DNA of 64,000 bases from Psychrobacter nivimaris (GTDB lineage Bacteria > Pseudomonadota > Gammaproteobacteria > Pseudomonadales > Moraxellaceae). The stretch spans positions 1-64,000 of the forward strand of contig NZ_VZIZ01000006.1 in assembly GCF_009812035.1 (NCBI RefSeq). Reading direction: 5' to 3'. Below the pieces are notes generated by a model that saw nothing but the letters and a program-made list of their open reading frames with translations, was not told the origin of the DNA and did no database searches. Shown here one piece after another: positions 8,378-18,063 of this stretch (positions are counted from its first letter, which is position 1; the number at the start of each line of letters is the position of its first letter). Both the position numbers and the translations under genes were made by a program.

Positions 8378-10525
8378 TTAAATCAAATCGCTATACGCTT
8401 GGATAGCGGTTAACGCGATGGTATAGACGATATCATCGACCAAGGCACCACGTGACAAATCATTCACGGGTTTATTCAATCCCTGTAGCATAGGTCCGAC
8501 ACTGACGACGTTGGCACTACGCTGTACCGCTTTATAGGTCGTGTTACCAGTGTTGAGGTCAGGGAAGATAAAGACATTGGCCTGTCCAGCGACAGGTGAG
8601 TCAGGCGCTTTTTGCTTACCGACGCTCATGACAGACGCCGCATCATACTGTAGCGGGCCGTCGACTTTGAGGTCTGGTGCGCGCTCGCGCACGATTTGGG
8701 TCGCACGGGCGACTTTTTCGACATCCGCGCCTGCGCCTGATGAGCCAGTAGAGTAGCTGATCATCGCAACTTTTGGATCGATACCAAAGGCATCAGCAGA
8801 CTGTGCTGATTGAATAGCAATCTCAGCCAGCTCTTCAGCGTTAGGATCTGGGTTGATCGCACAGTCACCATAGACGACCACTTGCTCAGGTAGCAGCATA
8901 AAGAATACTGACGACACGAGTGAGTACTGCGGCGCGGTCTTGATCAACTGGAATGCTGGGCGTACCGTATTGGCAGTGGTATGAATCGCACCTGAGACCA
9001 GACCATCTACTTCGTCTAGTTGGAGCATGATAGTACCTAAATAGACCGTATCTTTTAGGTATTCAGCAGCGACTTCTGCAGTGGTTTTGCCTTTACGGCG
9101 CTCTACGACAGCAGCGATATATTTGCTCATATCTAGGTTGTCAGGATCGATAATTTCCAACCCTTCAGGTAGCGTTAGATCACGGTTTTTGGCCACTTGC
9201 TCAACGTCACTACGCTTAGCAAGTAACACGCAGTTGGCGATACCGCGACTCTGACAGATACAGGCCGCTTCGACCGTACGTGGTTCCGCGCCTTCTGGCA
9301 GCACAATACGTTTTTTGGCGTGTTGTGATTTTTTGACCAATTGATGGCGAAACGCTGATGGTGACAGACGCGGCTCATGATTACGGCTGAAGTATTCTTT
9401 AATCCAGCTTAGATCCAAATGAGCAGCCACATAACGAGCCACTTCATCAGCACGTTCTGTATCATCACTTGGAATCTCAGAACTCATATGCATCAGGCTC
9501 TGTACTGTCTCGTAGCTATCGCTTTCGACACTCATGACAGGGATGCCAGTTTTGAGCGCTGACTGCCAAAGCTCAGCAACTGTATCGCTTGGGGTAATGC
9601 CACCTGTCAATACTAGACCTGCCAATGGAATCCCATTGATACAGGCCAATCCAGCGGCTAATAGCAAGTCATCACGGTCGCCGGGCACGACCATTAACGT
9701 ACCACGCTTAAAGACTTCATTGACGCGCGCTACTGAACGAGCGGTTAGGCTGATACGATTGATACGTCGTGTCTTCGCTTCGCCAACATTTAGCCAAGTC
9801 GCATCGAGCTCTGTTGCGATATCCCATGTGCGTGGCACAGACAACGAGTCACTAAAAGGCACCACCCCGATAAGGCGGAATACTTCGGTATTGAACGAAG
9901 GCGATAGACGCTGTACCTCTTGCAGGAAGTTCGGATCTAAGCTGACAACGGCCTCACCCGGCGCGACAGGTTGATTGTCAAACGTGTTCGGCACGTCTTG
10001 TACCCGCATCAATATCACGCCTAGCGTCCGTGAATCTATGACACCGCCAAACTCACGAGCATGGACATCCAGTTTATCTGCTAAATAAGCAGGTTTACTG
10101 ATATCAGCAGTACTGACAAATATAATCTTGGCATCGAGCGCGTGGGCAAGTGCACGGTTGATTTGTGAAGCATAAGAGGTCTCAGTGGTTGGCACCAGAC
10201 CTTCACAGATAATCACGTCATGACCATCATCGATCGTATGAAAATTGGCAATCACTTCTTCCATCAAGTCATCAAGATTGTCATCGCCTAGCATACGCTC
10301 GACGTGTTGACGGCTGATAGAGTCAGGCGGATTTAGGCCAAATGCGTGCATGGTCAATGCGCTTGAGCTGTCTAAGCTGTGCTGTTTGTCTAGCGTATCA
10401 TCTTGCAAAAACGGCTTCATAAAGCCCGCTTTGATACCGTTATAATCAAAGGCACGGATTAGCCCTAGCGCGGCTGATGTCACACCGATACCGCGACTAA
10501 TGGGAACAAGTAAAATGGTTTGCAT
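8378..10525 (-). CDS. pta: Phosphate acetyltransferase
   Basis: Interconverts acetyl-CoA and acetyl phosphate. The 715-aa length is the long gammaproteobacterial form: an N-terminal dethiobiotin-synthase-like P-loop region (residues 1-220), a DRTGG regulatory domain in the middle, and a C-terminal catalytic PTA_PTB domain with KKRIVLPEGAEPRTVEAA, VSGAIHTTANTVRPAFQLIK and SYSTGSSGAGADVEKV. ackA is upstream on the same strand with a 153-bp gap, giving the usual ackA-pta acetate overflow/assimilation unit ended by the terminator at 8311. Confidence 0.96.
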   Translation of the reverse strand: MQTILLVPISRGIGVTSAALGLIRAFDYNGIKAGFMKPFLQDDTLDKQHSLDSSSALTMHAFGLNPPDSISRQHVERMLGDDNLDDLMEEVIANFHTIDDGHDVIICEGLVPTTETSYASQINRALAHALDAKIIFVSTADISKPAYLADKLDVHAREFGGVIDSRTLGVILMRVQDVPNTFDNQPVAPGEAVVSLDPNFLQEVQRLSPSFNTEVFRLIGVVPFSDSLSVPRTWDIATELDATWLNVGEAKTRRINRISLTARSVARVNEVFKRGTLMVVPGDRDDLLLAAGLACINGIPLAGLVLTGGITPSDTVAELWQSALKTGIPVMSVESDSYETVQSLMHMSSEIPSDDTERADEVARYVAAHLDLSWIKEYFSRNHEPRLSPSAFRHQLVKKSQHAKKRIVLPEGAEPRTVEAACICQSRGIANCVLLAKRSDVEQVAKNRDLTLPEGLEIIDPDNLDMSKYIAAVVERRKGKTTAEVAAEYLKDTVYLGTIMLQLDEVDGLVSGAIHTTANTVRPAFQLIKTAPQYSLVSSVFFMLLPEQVVVYGDCAINPDPNAEELAEIAIQSAQSADAFGIDPKVAMISYSTGSSGAGADVEKVARATQIVRERAPDLKVDGPLQYDAASVMSVGKQKAPDSPVAGQANVFIFPDLNTGNTTYKAVQRSANVVSVGPMLQGLNKPVNDLSRGALVDDIVYTIALTAIQAYSDLI

Positions 10526-10678
10526 AATGTGTCCTACAATTTATTTTATTTTAGACGTCGAGTCATTTTGAGCAGCATGAGAAATGCAGTATAAACACAC
10601 CAAGCGCTTTATCTTATTCGTTATCAGCTTTTTATAAGCGTCTAGAACGATAAGCGCTAGGCATTATAATCAATCGTC

Positions 10679-11911
10679 TTATACTAAGTTCAATGCTTGA
10701 CGAGTCTCTTGAGCGATGCGGTATTCTTCATCTGTAGGAATAACCCACAGCTCGACACTGCTACCTTCTGCTTGGAAGCTGCCTTCTTGGCCACCATACA
10801 ATCTAGCGTTCTTTTCAGCGTCCATTTTGATACCGAAATGACGCATGACGGCTAAAATACTTGCGCGCGTGGTGACAGAGTTTTCGCCGATACCACCTGT
10901 GAATACAATACCGGTAAATTCAGGCAGTGCACAACTTAAGCTGGCGAGGTATTTACCAGCGCGGTAGCAGAACATCTCGATGGCGAGCTGCGCATCTTTA
11001 TGGCCTTCGCTCGCAGCTTGTTCAATAGTACGCAAATCATTTGATAGGCCAGAAATACCAAGCAGACCGCTTTCGCTATTTAGCATCTTATCTGTTTCTT
11101 CTAGGCTAATACCGAGCTGACGCTTTAGATGCATATGTAAGCTTGGGTCGACATCGCCGCTACGTGTGCCCATCATCAGTCCCTCAAGCGGGGTCAGACC
11201 CATGCTGGTATCGAGACTTTTGCCATCATATACGGCAGTTGCTGAGCAACCATTGCCTAGATGCGCAGTAATCCAGCCATGAGGACCTTTTGCTTCGGTG
11301 ATTTGGCTAGCACGTTCTGAGACATAGGCATGAGACGTACCATGGAAGCCATAACGACGGATTTTGTGCTCTTCGTATAGATATTTTGGTAACGCATAGC
11401 GAAAGGCGACAGGTGGCATAGTTTGGTGAAAGGCGGTATCAAATACCACAACTTGTGGAATGTCAGGGTAAATAGCTTGAACCGCTTCAATACCCAAAGC
11501 ATTTGCAGGGTTATGTAGTGGAGCCAATATCTTTAGACGTTTCACTTCCTCTAACGCATGCTGATCAACGCGAACGGCTTGAGAGTATTCACGGCCGCCA
11601 TGTACCACACGGTGCCCGACTGCGATGAAATGATATTGCTCTAATAGCTCTAGGATTTTTTGCAGGGCAAGTTTGTGACTACCACCAGGGATAGAAATCT
11701 CTAACTTATCGCCATTTAGCGTGGTGTGTTTGATACGGGCTGTATCGAGACCTAAGTTTTCGGCAAGACCGGTGATACGAGTAGAATTGTCATCGCTAAT
11801 CAACGCGTATTTGATAGAAGACGAACCGCAGTTGAGGACTAAAGTGGGGCTAGTTAGGGTTGATGTTTCGCTGTTCTTATCATCAAAAGTGGTACTTAGG
11901 TTGGCGCTCAT
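10679..11911 (-). CDS. ackA: Acetate kinase
   Basis: Converts acetate and ATP to acetyl phosphate and ADP, working with Pta. Signatures seen are VLNCGSSSIKYALI near the N-terminus, GHRVVHGG, FDTAFHQTMPPVAFRYALP, YGFHGTSHAYVSERA, HLGNGCSATAV and FTGGIGENS. The 410-aa length is normal, with about 20 extra N-terminal residues before the core. It is the first gene of the ackA-pta unit; its promoter should lie in the long upstream gap. Confidence 0.96.
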   Translation of the reverse strand: MSANLSTTFDDKNSETSTLTSPTLVLNCGSSSIKYALISDDNSTRITGLAENLGLDTARIKHTTLNGDKLEISIPGGSHKLALQKILELLEQYHFIAVGHRVVHGGREYSQAVRVDQHALEEVKRLKILAPLHNPANALGIEAVQAIYPDIPQVVVFDTAFHQTMPPVAFRYALPKYLYEEHKIRRYGFHGTSHAYVSERASQITEAKGPHGWITAHLGNGCSATAVYDGKSLDTSMGLTPLEGLMMGTRSGDVDPSLHMHLKRQLGISLEETDKMLNSESGLLGISGLSNDLRTIEQAASEGHKDAQLAIEMFCYRAGKYLASLSCALPEFTGIVFTGGIGENSVTTRASILAVMRHFGIKMDAEKNARLYGGQEGSFQAEGSSVELWVIPTDEEYRIAQETRQALNLV

Positions 11912-12707
11912 ACTCTATCCTTAGATTGGTTTTTATAAAGGGCAAATCAATTATATCGTTCGTTCGATACAAAAAAGACGTCTATTGCCACGTCCTGTTT
12001 TATTATCATCAAATGCTACATCGCTGATATCTCAAGTGCTGTAGTAAAGGTCACTGAGACATGATGTCATTATTATATGGAGTTGATAACCGCCGAATAA
12101 ATAAACATCAGCCATATCTATGCTGATCATATCAAGCAAGTATATTGGCGATTTTGTTTATACTTGGGCTACTATTTCTGACAGTGCTATGCATCCATGC
12201 TTATGAGATAATGCGTCTGCATCTCAGGCTAGCGTCCTATTGCCGCCGCAAACTGGGCATATAATGTAACACATTTTTGTTTCTACACCACGACAGGGGC
12301 AAGGTTTAAAATGTGTGATTAATAAATGGCTAAATACAGAATAAATCAATTATATTCAGTGAGTTATAGAACTATAAATGGATAACCTGTATGGGCGGCA
12401 TAACAGTGCTATTGCTCACAAAATTGTAAGAAATATTGTCGAGACACCCATATGTCATACATTCATATCTAAGCTCGCAGACGATATTACTATAAAAATC
12501 CGACTAATGTTTTAGAAAATATCCAACATCACGCAAATTTATTCACCAATCATATTCAGTATCCATACAGCTTTATGTAATAATGCTATGATGAAAATGG
12601 TCATAACGATAGTGCTTTCGCTGTCGGTTTGGCTGTCCACTTATTTTTTATTTATCACGATTTACTATCGCCATTATGCCGTCGTAAGCTCACAGGTTAT
12701 CTATTAT
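11912..12707. other. Long divergent intergenic region between ackA and lptM
   Basis: About 800 bp that must carry the ackA promoter (leftward) and the lptM-lysA promoter (rightward). An ORF extension from 12588 would place a hydrophobic 40-aa stretch in front of LptM; I regard it as non-coding. No RNA gene, strong hairpin or repeat was recognised. Confidence 0.45.
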
Positions 12708-13022
12708 ATGTCTACTATACACAGCCCTTCAGCAGCCAAGCATGCTAGCTCGTTCGCTCGTACCAGTCGTCAGGCTGTCGCCACTTTATTTATTGGCAGT
12801 GTGGTTATGGTAGGATTGTCAGGCTGCGGGCAAAAAGGCGATCTATATTTGGCAGACTCTAGTAGTCAAACGATAGAGGGCAGTGCGTCTGTACTTAATA
12901 GTACTAGCCATCCACAAGATGCAGCCTTTGCGGGTATCGATGATGATAACTATCAAAAAAACCGCTACTTCGAAGAGCAAATTGTACTGCCTGAGCCTAG
13001 TACTGACCCCAACGACTATTAA
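12708..13022 (+). CDS. lptM: LptM/YifL-type small lipoprotein
   Basis: A short lipoprotein of the LptM (YifL) family, which in E. coli supports maturation of the LPS translocon LptD-LptE. The hydrophobic signal ends in the lipobox LSGC, followed by the family hallmark CGQKGDLYL. I start at the ATG at 12708 (104 aa), preceded by CAGG about 10 nt upstream. An earlier in-frame ATG at 12588 adds a second hydrophobic segment that is not expected in this family. It lies directly upstream of lysA, the conserved position of this gene. Confidence 0.78.
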   Translation: MSTIHSPSAAKHASSFARTSRQAVATLFIGSVVMVGLSGCGQKGDLYLADSSSQTIEGSASVLNSTSHPQDAAFAGIDDDNYQKNRYFEEQIVLPEPSTDPNDY

Positions 13023-13211
13023 TTGCTAAGCTATTAATTACTAGGCTAATAGTTGCTAAGCTGAGCCAATGGATAGCGGTTAGGTGCTTTTTAATTAACA
13101 GTTTAACTAACTGTCGATTCTTTACTGCCTGATTAACTACATAGCTTTAGAGTTTTGCTACCTAAATTTAATTTTCACCCTTGTTAATCTGATTATATTA
13201 GAGATGTTTAT

Positions 13212-14588
13212 ATGAGTCATTCTGAACTACCTGCTGACTTAACCGATTCTACTACTGGCGAATCCGTTACTATCCAAACTGAGCGAGGGTTGTATGTTGA
13301 CCCGAAAGCGTTGAGTGCTCACTTGCCAGCGCTAAGCTATCGCGGCGATGCATTGTATATGGAGCAGGTCAGTATCGATGAGCTAGCAAAACAATATGGC
13401 ACACCATGCTACGTGTATTCAAAGCAAGCAATATTGGACGTTTATCAAGCTTATACCGATAGCTTTGCCAGTCTGAATCATCAAGTGTGCTATGCCGTAA
13501 AAGCAAACTCTAACCTTGCCGTGCTTGGTGTCTTGGCACAGGCGGGCGCTGGGTTTGACATTGTCTCTCGCGGTGAGCTTATGCGCGTGTTGGCGGCAGG
13601 TGGCGCAGCATCACGTGTGGTATTTTCAGGCGTTGGCAAAACGTACAGTGATATCGAATACGCGCTGACTCAAGGTATTGGCTGTTTTAATGTTGAGTCT
13701 ATCAGCGAGCTGACTTTAATCAATGATGTGGCAAAGTCACTTGATAAGCCTGCGCCAATCTCGTTACGCGTCAACCCTAACGTCGATGCCAAAACCCATC
13801 CATATATCTCAACAGGTCTCAAAGACAACAAGTTCGGTATCACTCACGAAGACGCACTAGCGGTCTATCAGCAAGCGGCCGATTTATCACATATCGACAT
13901 CGTTGGTATTGATTGTCATATTGGCTCACAGTTGACTGAAGTAGAGCCGTTTGTTGCAGCATTAGATAAAGTTATTGAGCTGATACATAGCCTGCGTAAT
14001 GCTGGTATTGAGTTACAGCATATTGATTTGGGCGGTGGTTTGGGTGTGCGCTATATTGATGAGACACCTGTGTCTATCGATGAGTTTGCCCAAGCCTTAT
14101 TGCCAAAACTTAGCGAACTTGGTTTGACTGTGTTCTTTGAGCCAGGTCGTAGTATCGTTGCCAATGCTGGCGTGCTACTGACTCAAGTTGATGTACTCAA
14201 GCCGACTGAGCATAAGAACTTTGCGATCGTTGATGCCGCCATGAATGACTTGATTCGTCCTGCTTTATATCAAGCTGAAATGGCCGTGATTCCAAGCGTA
14301 TTGCCTAGCGATGGTATCGATACGGATGGCACGCAGCCATGGGACATCGTTGGCGCAATTTGTGAGACGGGTGATTTCTTGGCAAAAGACCGCCTACTAT
14401 CATTGGCCACAGGCGATGTACTGGCCATCACAGGTGCAGGTGCTTACGGCTTTACCATGAGTAGTAATTACAACTCACGCCCACGTGCTAGCGAAGTGAT
14501 GGTGTCTGGTGATAGTCATCAGCTAATCCGCAAGCGCGAAACGATTGAAGCGTTATATGCAGATGAAGCACTGTGGCAGGCGCAGTAA
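13212..14588 (+). CDS. lysA: Diaminopimelate decarboxylase
   Basis: A PLP enzyme that converts meso-diaminopimelate to L-lysine, the last step of lysine synthesis. Family features seen are CYAVKANSNLAVL (PLP lysine), HIGSQL, DLGGGLGVRY, FFEPGRSIVANAG, GAICETGDFLA and a C-terminal YNSRPRASEV. A 35-residue N-terminal extension precedes the core, giving 458 aa. It is followed by a clear terminator and then dapF, which makes the substrate. Confidence 0.95.
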   Translation: MSHSELPADLTDSTTGESVTIQTERGLYVDPKALSAHLPALSYRGDALYMEQVSIDELAKQYGTPCYVYSKQAILDVYQAYTDSFASLNHQVCYAVKANSNLAVLGVLAQAGAGFDIVSRGELMRVLAAGGAASRVVFSGVGKTYSDIEYALTQGIGCFNVESISELTLINDVAKSLDKPAPISLRVNPNVDAKTHPYISTGLKDNKFGITHEDALAVYQQAADLSHIDIVGIDCHIGSQLTEVEPFVAALDKVIELIHSLRNAGIELQHIDLGGGLGVRYIDETPVSIDEFAQALLPKLSELGLTVFFEPGRSIVANAGVLLTQVDVLKPTEHKNFAIVDAAMNDLIRPALYQAEMAVIPSVLPSDGIDTDGTQPWDIVGAICETGDFLAKDRLLSLATGDVLAITGAGAYGFTMSSNYNSRPRASEVMVSGDSHQLIRKRETIEALYADEALWQAQ

Positions 14589-14637
14589 GGCGATTAAAGA
14601 CGAGCCAAAACTATCGCCGTATTTGATGGTTGAAGAG

Positions 14638-14669
14638 AACCCATTGTGATAATGACAATGGGTTTTTTT
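14638..14669 (+). terminator. Terminator of lysA
   Basis: AACCCATTGT pairs with ACAATGGGTT around a short loop and is followed by seven T. Confidence 0.88.
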
Positions 14670-14769
14670 ATGACTGGATTTTGAGGGAAGTGTTTTTAAT
14701 TAAAGCTGATTTTTAATTGAAGGCATGCCTTTAGTTGAAGGCAACATCATTCACAAAAATTAGAGTAGC

Positions 14770-14823
14770 AAGGAAAACGAGTGCAAGTACTACTCACTGT
14801 AGACTAAACAAGTTTGACACCGC
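14770..14823. repeat. Dispersed intergenic repeat, copy 1
   Basis: Aligns without gaps to 49866-49919 at 43 of 54 positions. Shared blocks are CGAGTG, AAGTACTAC, TAGACTAA and TGACACCGC. Both copies are intergenic and in the same orientation in this window. Confidence 0.6.
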
Positions 14824-14916
14824 TAATCGTATTTTTTGGGATTGGTATTATTATGATTGTATCTGACAGCGTGCTAATATAAGGCATACATAAAAATAGG
14901 ATAGGACATCAAAGAT

Positions 14917-15804
14917 ATGCTAATAGAGTTTACTAAAATGCATGGGTTGGGTAATGATTTCATGGTCATTGATTTAGTGACCCAGCGCTTAGATTTGACC
15001 AAGGATTTGGTGCAGTTATTGGGCGATCGTCATCTAGGCATTGGTTTTGATCAGCTGCTCGTAGTCGAGCCACCCATGCGCCCTGATGTCGATTTCAGTT
15101 ATCGTATCTTTAACACTGATGGCACCGAAGTCGAACAGTGTGGCAACGGCGCGCGTTGTTTCGCGCGTTTTGTGCAAGCACGTAAACTGTCATTTAAGCA
15201 GCGTCTACGCGTTGAGACGGCTAGCGGTATTATTTCTCTGACTACTGATCGTTACGGTTGGGTAGATGTCGATATGGGCAAGCCTAAATTTGAGCCAGAT
15301 GAGATTCCTTTTAGTCCAAGAGCGACAACCAAAATTCAAAACACCTATCATCTTGATGTAAATGGTACGCCTGTACAGCTGTACGTTGCCAATATGGGCA
15401 ACCCGCACGCTGTGATAAAAGTCGATGACGTACTCGATGCTGAGGTCGAGACTTTGGGTAAGGCAATTGAGTCGCATCCTGCATTTCCAGATCGCGTCAA
15501 TGTGGGCTTTATGCAAGTGATGAATCAGCGCCATATTCGTCTACGTGTGTACGAGCGCGGTGTGGGTGAGACGCAAGCTTGTGGTACGGGCGCGTGTGCA
15601 GCAGTGGCCGTTGGTATACGTGAAGGCTGGCTTGATGAGGGTGAGGAAGTTCGCGCACAGCTATATGGTGGCAGTATGATTATCAAATGGCAGCCAGGTT
15701 ATTCAGTTACGATGACGGGTCCGACCGCTTTCGTCTATGAAGGCGTATTTAGTCCAGATGGCCTGATGGCACAAGCGGGCCTTAAACCCAATGCTGAAGG
15801 CTGA
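14917..15804 (+). CDS. dapF: Diaminopimelate epimerase
   Basis: Converts LL- to meso-diaminopimelate for lysine and peptidoglycan. A cofactor-independent two-cysteine epimerase: the catalytic cysteines are in EQCGNGARCFARF and QACGTGACAAVAV. The N-terminal KMHGLGNDFMVID and the central VANMGNPHAV are also diagnostic. The 295-aa length is slightly above E. coli. It lies between lysA and xerC as in many gammaproteobacteria; the xerC start follows 46 bp after its stop. Confidence 0.96.
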   Translation: MLIEFTKMHGLGNDFMVIDLVTQRLDLTKDLVQLLGDRHLGIGFDQLLVVEPPMRPDVDFSYRIFNTDGTEVEQCGNGARCFARFVQARKLSFKQRLRVETASGIISLTTDRYGWVDVDMGKPKFEPDEIPFSPRATTKIQNTYHLDVNGTPVQLYVANMGNPHAVIKVDDVLDAEVETLGKAIESHPAFPDRVNVGFMQVMNQRHIRLRVYERGVGETQACGTGACAAVAVGIREGWLDEGEEVRAQLYGGSMIIKWQPGYSVTMTGPTAFVYEGVFSPDGLMAQAGLKPNAEG

Positions 15805-15850
15805 TAACTGTTGTTAGGCCAATCGTATAAATACCAAGGATGGTTCTAGT

Positions 15851-16873
15851 ATGGTTATGTCTACCAATAAAGACACTCAGGCGGCGAGCTCGGCACCTTG
15901 GCTATCTACTGAGCTGGCCGCCACTATAGAATCCGACGCTGTCTTACGAGAGCTACTCGCACCTGTGCATCGTTGGCTCAATACATTGTCTGTGCGCAAC
16001 CATTCGCCGCATACTCTGACCGCTTATTTTGCTGGTTTAAATCAACTGGCGTTGTTTTTACGTGGGAAGCGTCTAACGTGGACACGCTGTGATAAACGGC
16101 AACTTGCCCAGCATATTAGTCAACGTCTTGATGAAGACAAGTTGGCGCTTGCCAGTGTCCAGCAAGAGCTGTCTGCGATTCGGCATTTTTATGGTTGGCT
16201 GATTGAAGAAGCGCTAGCACGTATCAACCCAACCACTGGCTATCAGCTTAAGCGTAGTCCTAGACCGCTGCCTTCTATCGCTGATGTCGATTTACTAACT
16301 CAGCTACTCGATCAAGAGATGCCTGATACACCAGAGCAAGCGCGCTTATGGTTACGTGATAAAGCTATGTTCGAATTGCTCTATAGTAGTGGCTTGCGTG
16401 TTGGCGAGTTGGTTGCACTCGATATGGCAGATGTAGACTTGTCTGATTTACGGGTACGAGTCACGGGTAAGGGTAATAAAACACGGCTAGTGCCATTAGG
16501 GATAAAGGCAGCAGAAGCAATTAATTGTTACCTGCCGCATCGTAACCTATGGGTAGAGCAGATGGATAGCGCATTATTCATCAGTGAAAAGCTCGGTACC
16601 AGATTATCAACACGGGCAGTGCAGCAGCGTTTAAAAATTGCTGCTACCCGCGCAGGTATCGCCCAAAACATGTATCCTCATCTACTGCGTCATTGTTTTG
16701 CATCACATATGCTGTCAGGCAGTGGTGACTTGCGCGCCGTACAAGAGATGCTCGGGCATAGTGATATTAGCACCACGCAAATTTATACCCACGTTGATTT
16801 TGCAAAATTAACGCAGGTTTATGATCGTGCCCATCCACGAGCAACTCATGCTCAAAATGAAGACTTGTCCTAG
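15851..16873 (+). CDS. xerC: Tyrosine recombinase XerC
   Basis: Site-specific recombinase that, with XerD, resolves chromosome dimers at dif. The N-terminal SAM-like domain includes LSVRNHSPHTLTAY; the catalytic domain has Arg in SSGLRVGELVAL, HLLRHCFASHML, GHSDISTTQIYTHV with the nucleophile Tyr, and the C-terminal hook region. At 340 aa it has an N-terminal extension of about 35 residues. AAGGA lies about 10 nt before the chosen start; an ATG two codons later is equally possible. The dapF-xerC order supports XerC rather than XerD or a phage integrase. Confidence 0.92.
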   Translation: MVMSTNKDTQAASSAPWLSTELAATIESDAVLRELLAPVHRWLNTLSVRNHSPHTLTAYFAGLNQLALFLRGKRLTWTRCDKRQLAQHISQRLDEDKLALASVQQELSAIRHFYGWLIEEALARINPTTGYQLKRSPRPLPSIADVDLLTQLLDQEMPDTPEQARLWLRDKAMFELLYSSGLRVGELVALDMADVDLSDLRVRVTGKGNKTRLVPLGIKAAEAINCYLPHRNLWVEQMDSALFISEKLGTRLSTRAVQQRLKIAATRAGIAQNMYPHLLRHCFASHMLSGSGDLRAVQEMLGHSDISTTQIYTHVDFAKLTQVYDRAHPRATHAQNEDLS

Positions 16874-16906
16874 CAATTAGACACGAAATCCACTGAATTT
16901 CACAAT

Positions 16907-17776
16907 CTACGCCAAACGATGGCAATCAAAGATAGGTAGTTTTTGGCGGCCTTGCTCTTGCGCTTGCTTGTCTAATGACGCCATGACGATGGCATATTGT
17001 TTATCCAGTTCGCTATCGTCATAGCTTGTGATAACACTACTATCAAACGCTGTAATAGCTGCATGTCCCCATGTCTGACGGGTACTACCATCTTTGTAGA
17101 GATGCTCACCACCTTGCGCTGCGCCAATGACCATACATTGACTATCTAGAGCACGCGCACGTAACAACAACGACCAGTGCGATTGTCCAGTCAAGTAAGT
17201 AAAGGCAGAAGGGGCACTCAATAGTTCAGCACCAGCTTGTCGCAGACGCTGCGCCAATGCCGGAAAACGTAAATCAAAACATACCATCATGCCGAGTTGA
17301 TAGACTGTATTGCCTACTGCTAATGGCGCAATCACGGTCTGGGTACCTGGCTCAAAGGTCGCCGCTTCGTTATAGCTGCCATGCTTATCGGCCACAGTTG
17401 CGGTAAATAGATGAATCTTATCGTAGCGTGCGACGCGGGTGCCATCTGGTGCAAACAGCTGGCTCACTTGGCGCAATCTACCATCAGGAACGACAGTGCC
17501 ATCAGGGCGATAATGGCAGGGTAACGAGCCTGCTAGTACATGGATACCAGCGGTGCGGGCGTAATCTGCTATCGTCGCTGATAAGTCATCAAAACGCTCA
17601 GCAGTAGCAGATTGCTGTCCCATACTACAGCAGTTCTCAGGCAATACAACAAGCTCAGCCCCTTGAGCTTGTGCGTCTGTGATAGCGGCTTTGATATCTG
17701 CTAGATTATCCTCAATATTCTGCTGACTGTTCATTTGAATAGCAGCGACGTTAAGTTGATGGTTACTTGAATTCAT
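16907..17776 (-). CDS. Nitrilase-superfamily carbon-nitrogen hydrolase
   Basis: A 289-aa amidohydrolase with the Glu-Lys-Cys triad: VVLPENCC (E47), RYDKIHLF and MVCFDLRFP. The arrangement matches the Nit1/YbeM-like branch, whose members hydrolyse deaminated glutathione or omega-amides; that substrate is inferred from the branch, not proven. It is convergent with xerC, whose stop is only 33 bp away, and divergent from rpoN. Confidence 0.85.
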   Translation of the reverse strand: MNSSNHQLNVAAIQMNSQQNIEDNLADIKAAITDAQAQGAELVVLPENCCSMGQQSATAERFDDLSATIADYARTAGIHVLAGSLPCHYRPDGTVVPDGRLRQVSQLFAPDGTRVARYDKIHLFTATVADKHGSYNEAATFEPGTQTVIAPLAVGNTVYQLGMMVCFDLRFPALAQRLRQAGAELLSAPSAFTYLTGQSHWSLLLRARALDSQCMVIGAAQGGEHLYKDGSTRQTWGHAAITAFDSSVITSYDDSELDKQYAIVMASLDKQAQEQGRQKLPIFDCHRLA

Positions 17777-18063
17777 GACAATATTCCTATTGGGTGTGAG
17801 CTGTATTGGCCATTTACCGTAATTTATTTATTATAATATTTTCGCGGTAATGAGCAGACTGCTCGTATTTATGGGTTGCTCATCCTTGCCAAGATGATAG
17901 TTTACTAGCGATAGCAAACCAAACGTATCCGGACAAAACATAAATTATCATAGCAAAATTGTGGCAAAAAATGCTATCGTCATGTCCTGATAAGATTTAT
18001 GTCGTTACTTTTACTGACAGAATAAACACAATATCACTAAGATCGGAGTGCAATAAGCCGCCC

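Larger units (their letters stand above)
14589..14916. other. lysA-dapF gap
   Basis: Holds the lysA terminator (14638-14669) and one copy of a dispersed 54-bp repeat (14770-14823). The remainder shows nothing recognisable; a dapF promoter is expected here. Confidence 0.5.

Noticed and set aside
9534-9974. 146-aa plus-strand ORF inside pta
   Set aside because: A shadow frame of a strongly conserved gene, with no domain and no ribosome site.
12588-12707. N-terminal extension of LptM from the ATG at 12588
   Set aside because: It would add a second hydrophobic segment ahead of the lipoprotein signal, inconsistent with lipoprotein export; the later ATG fits the family.
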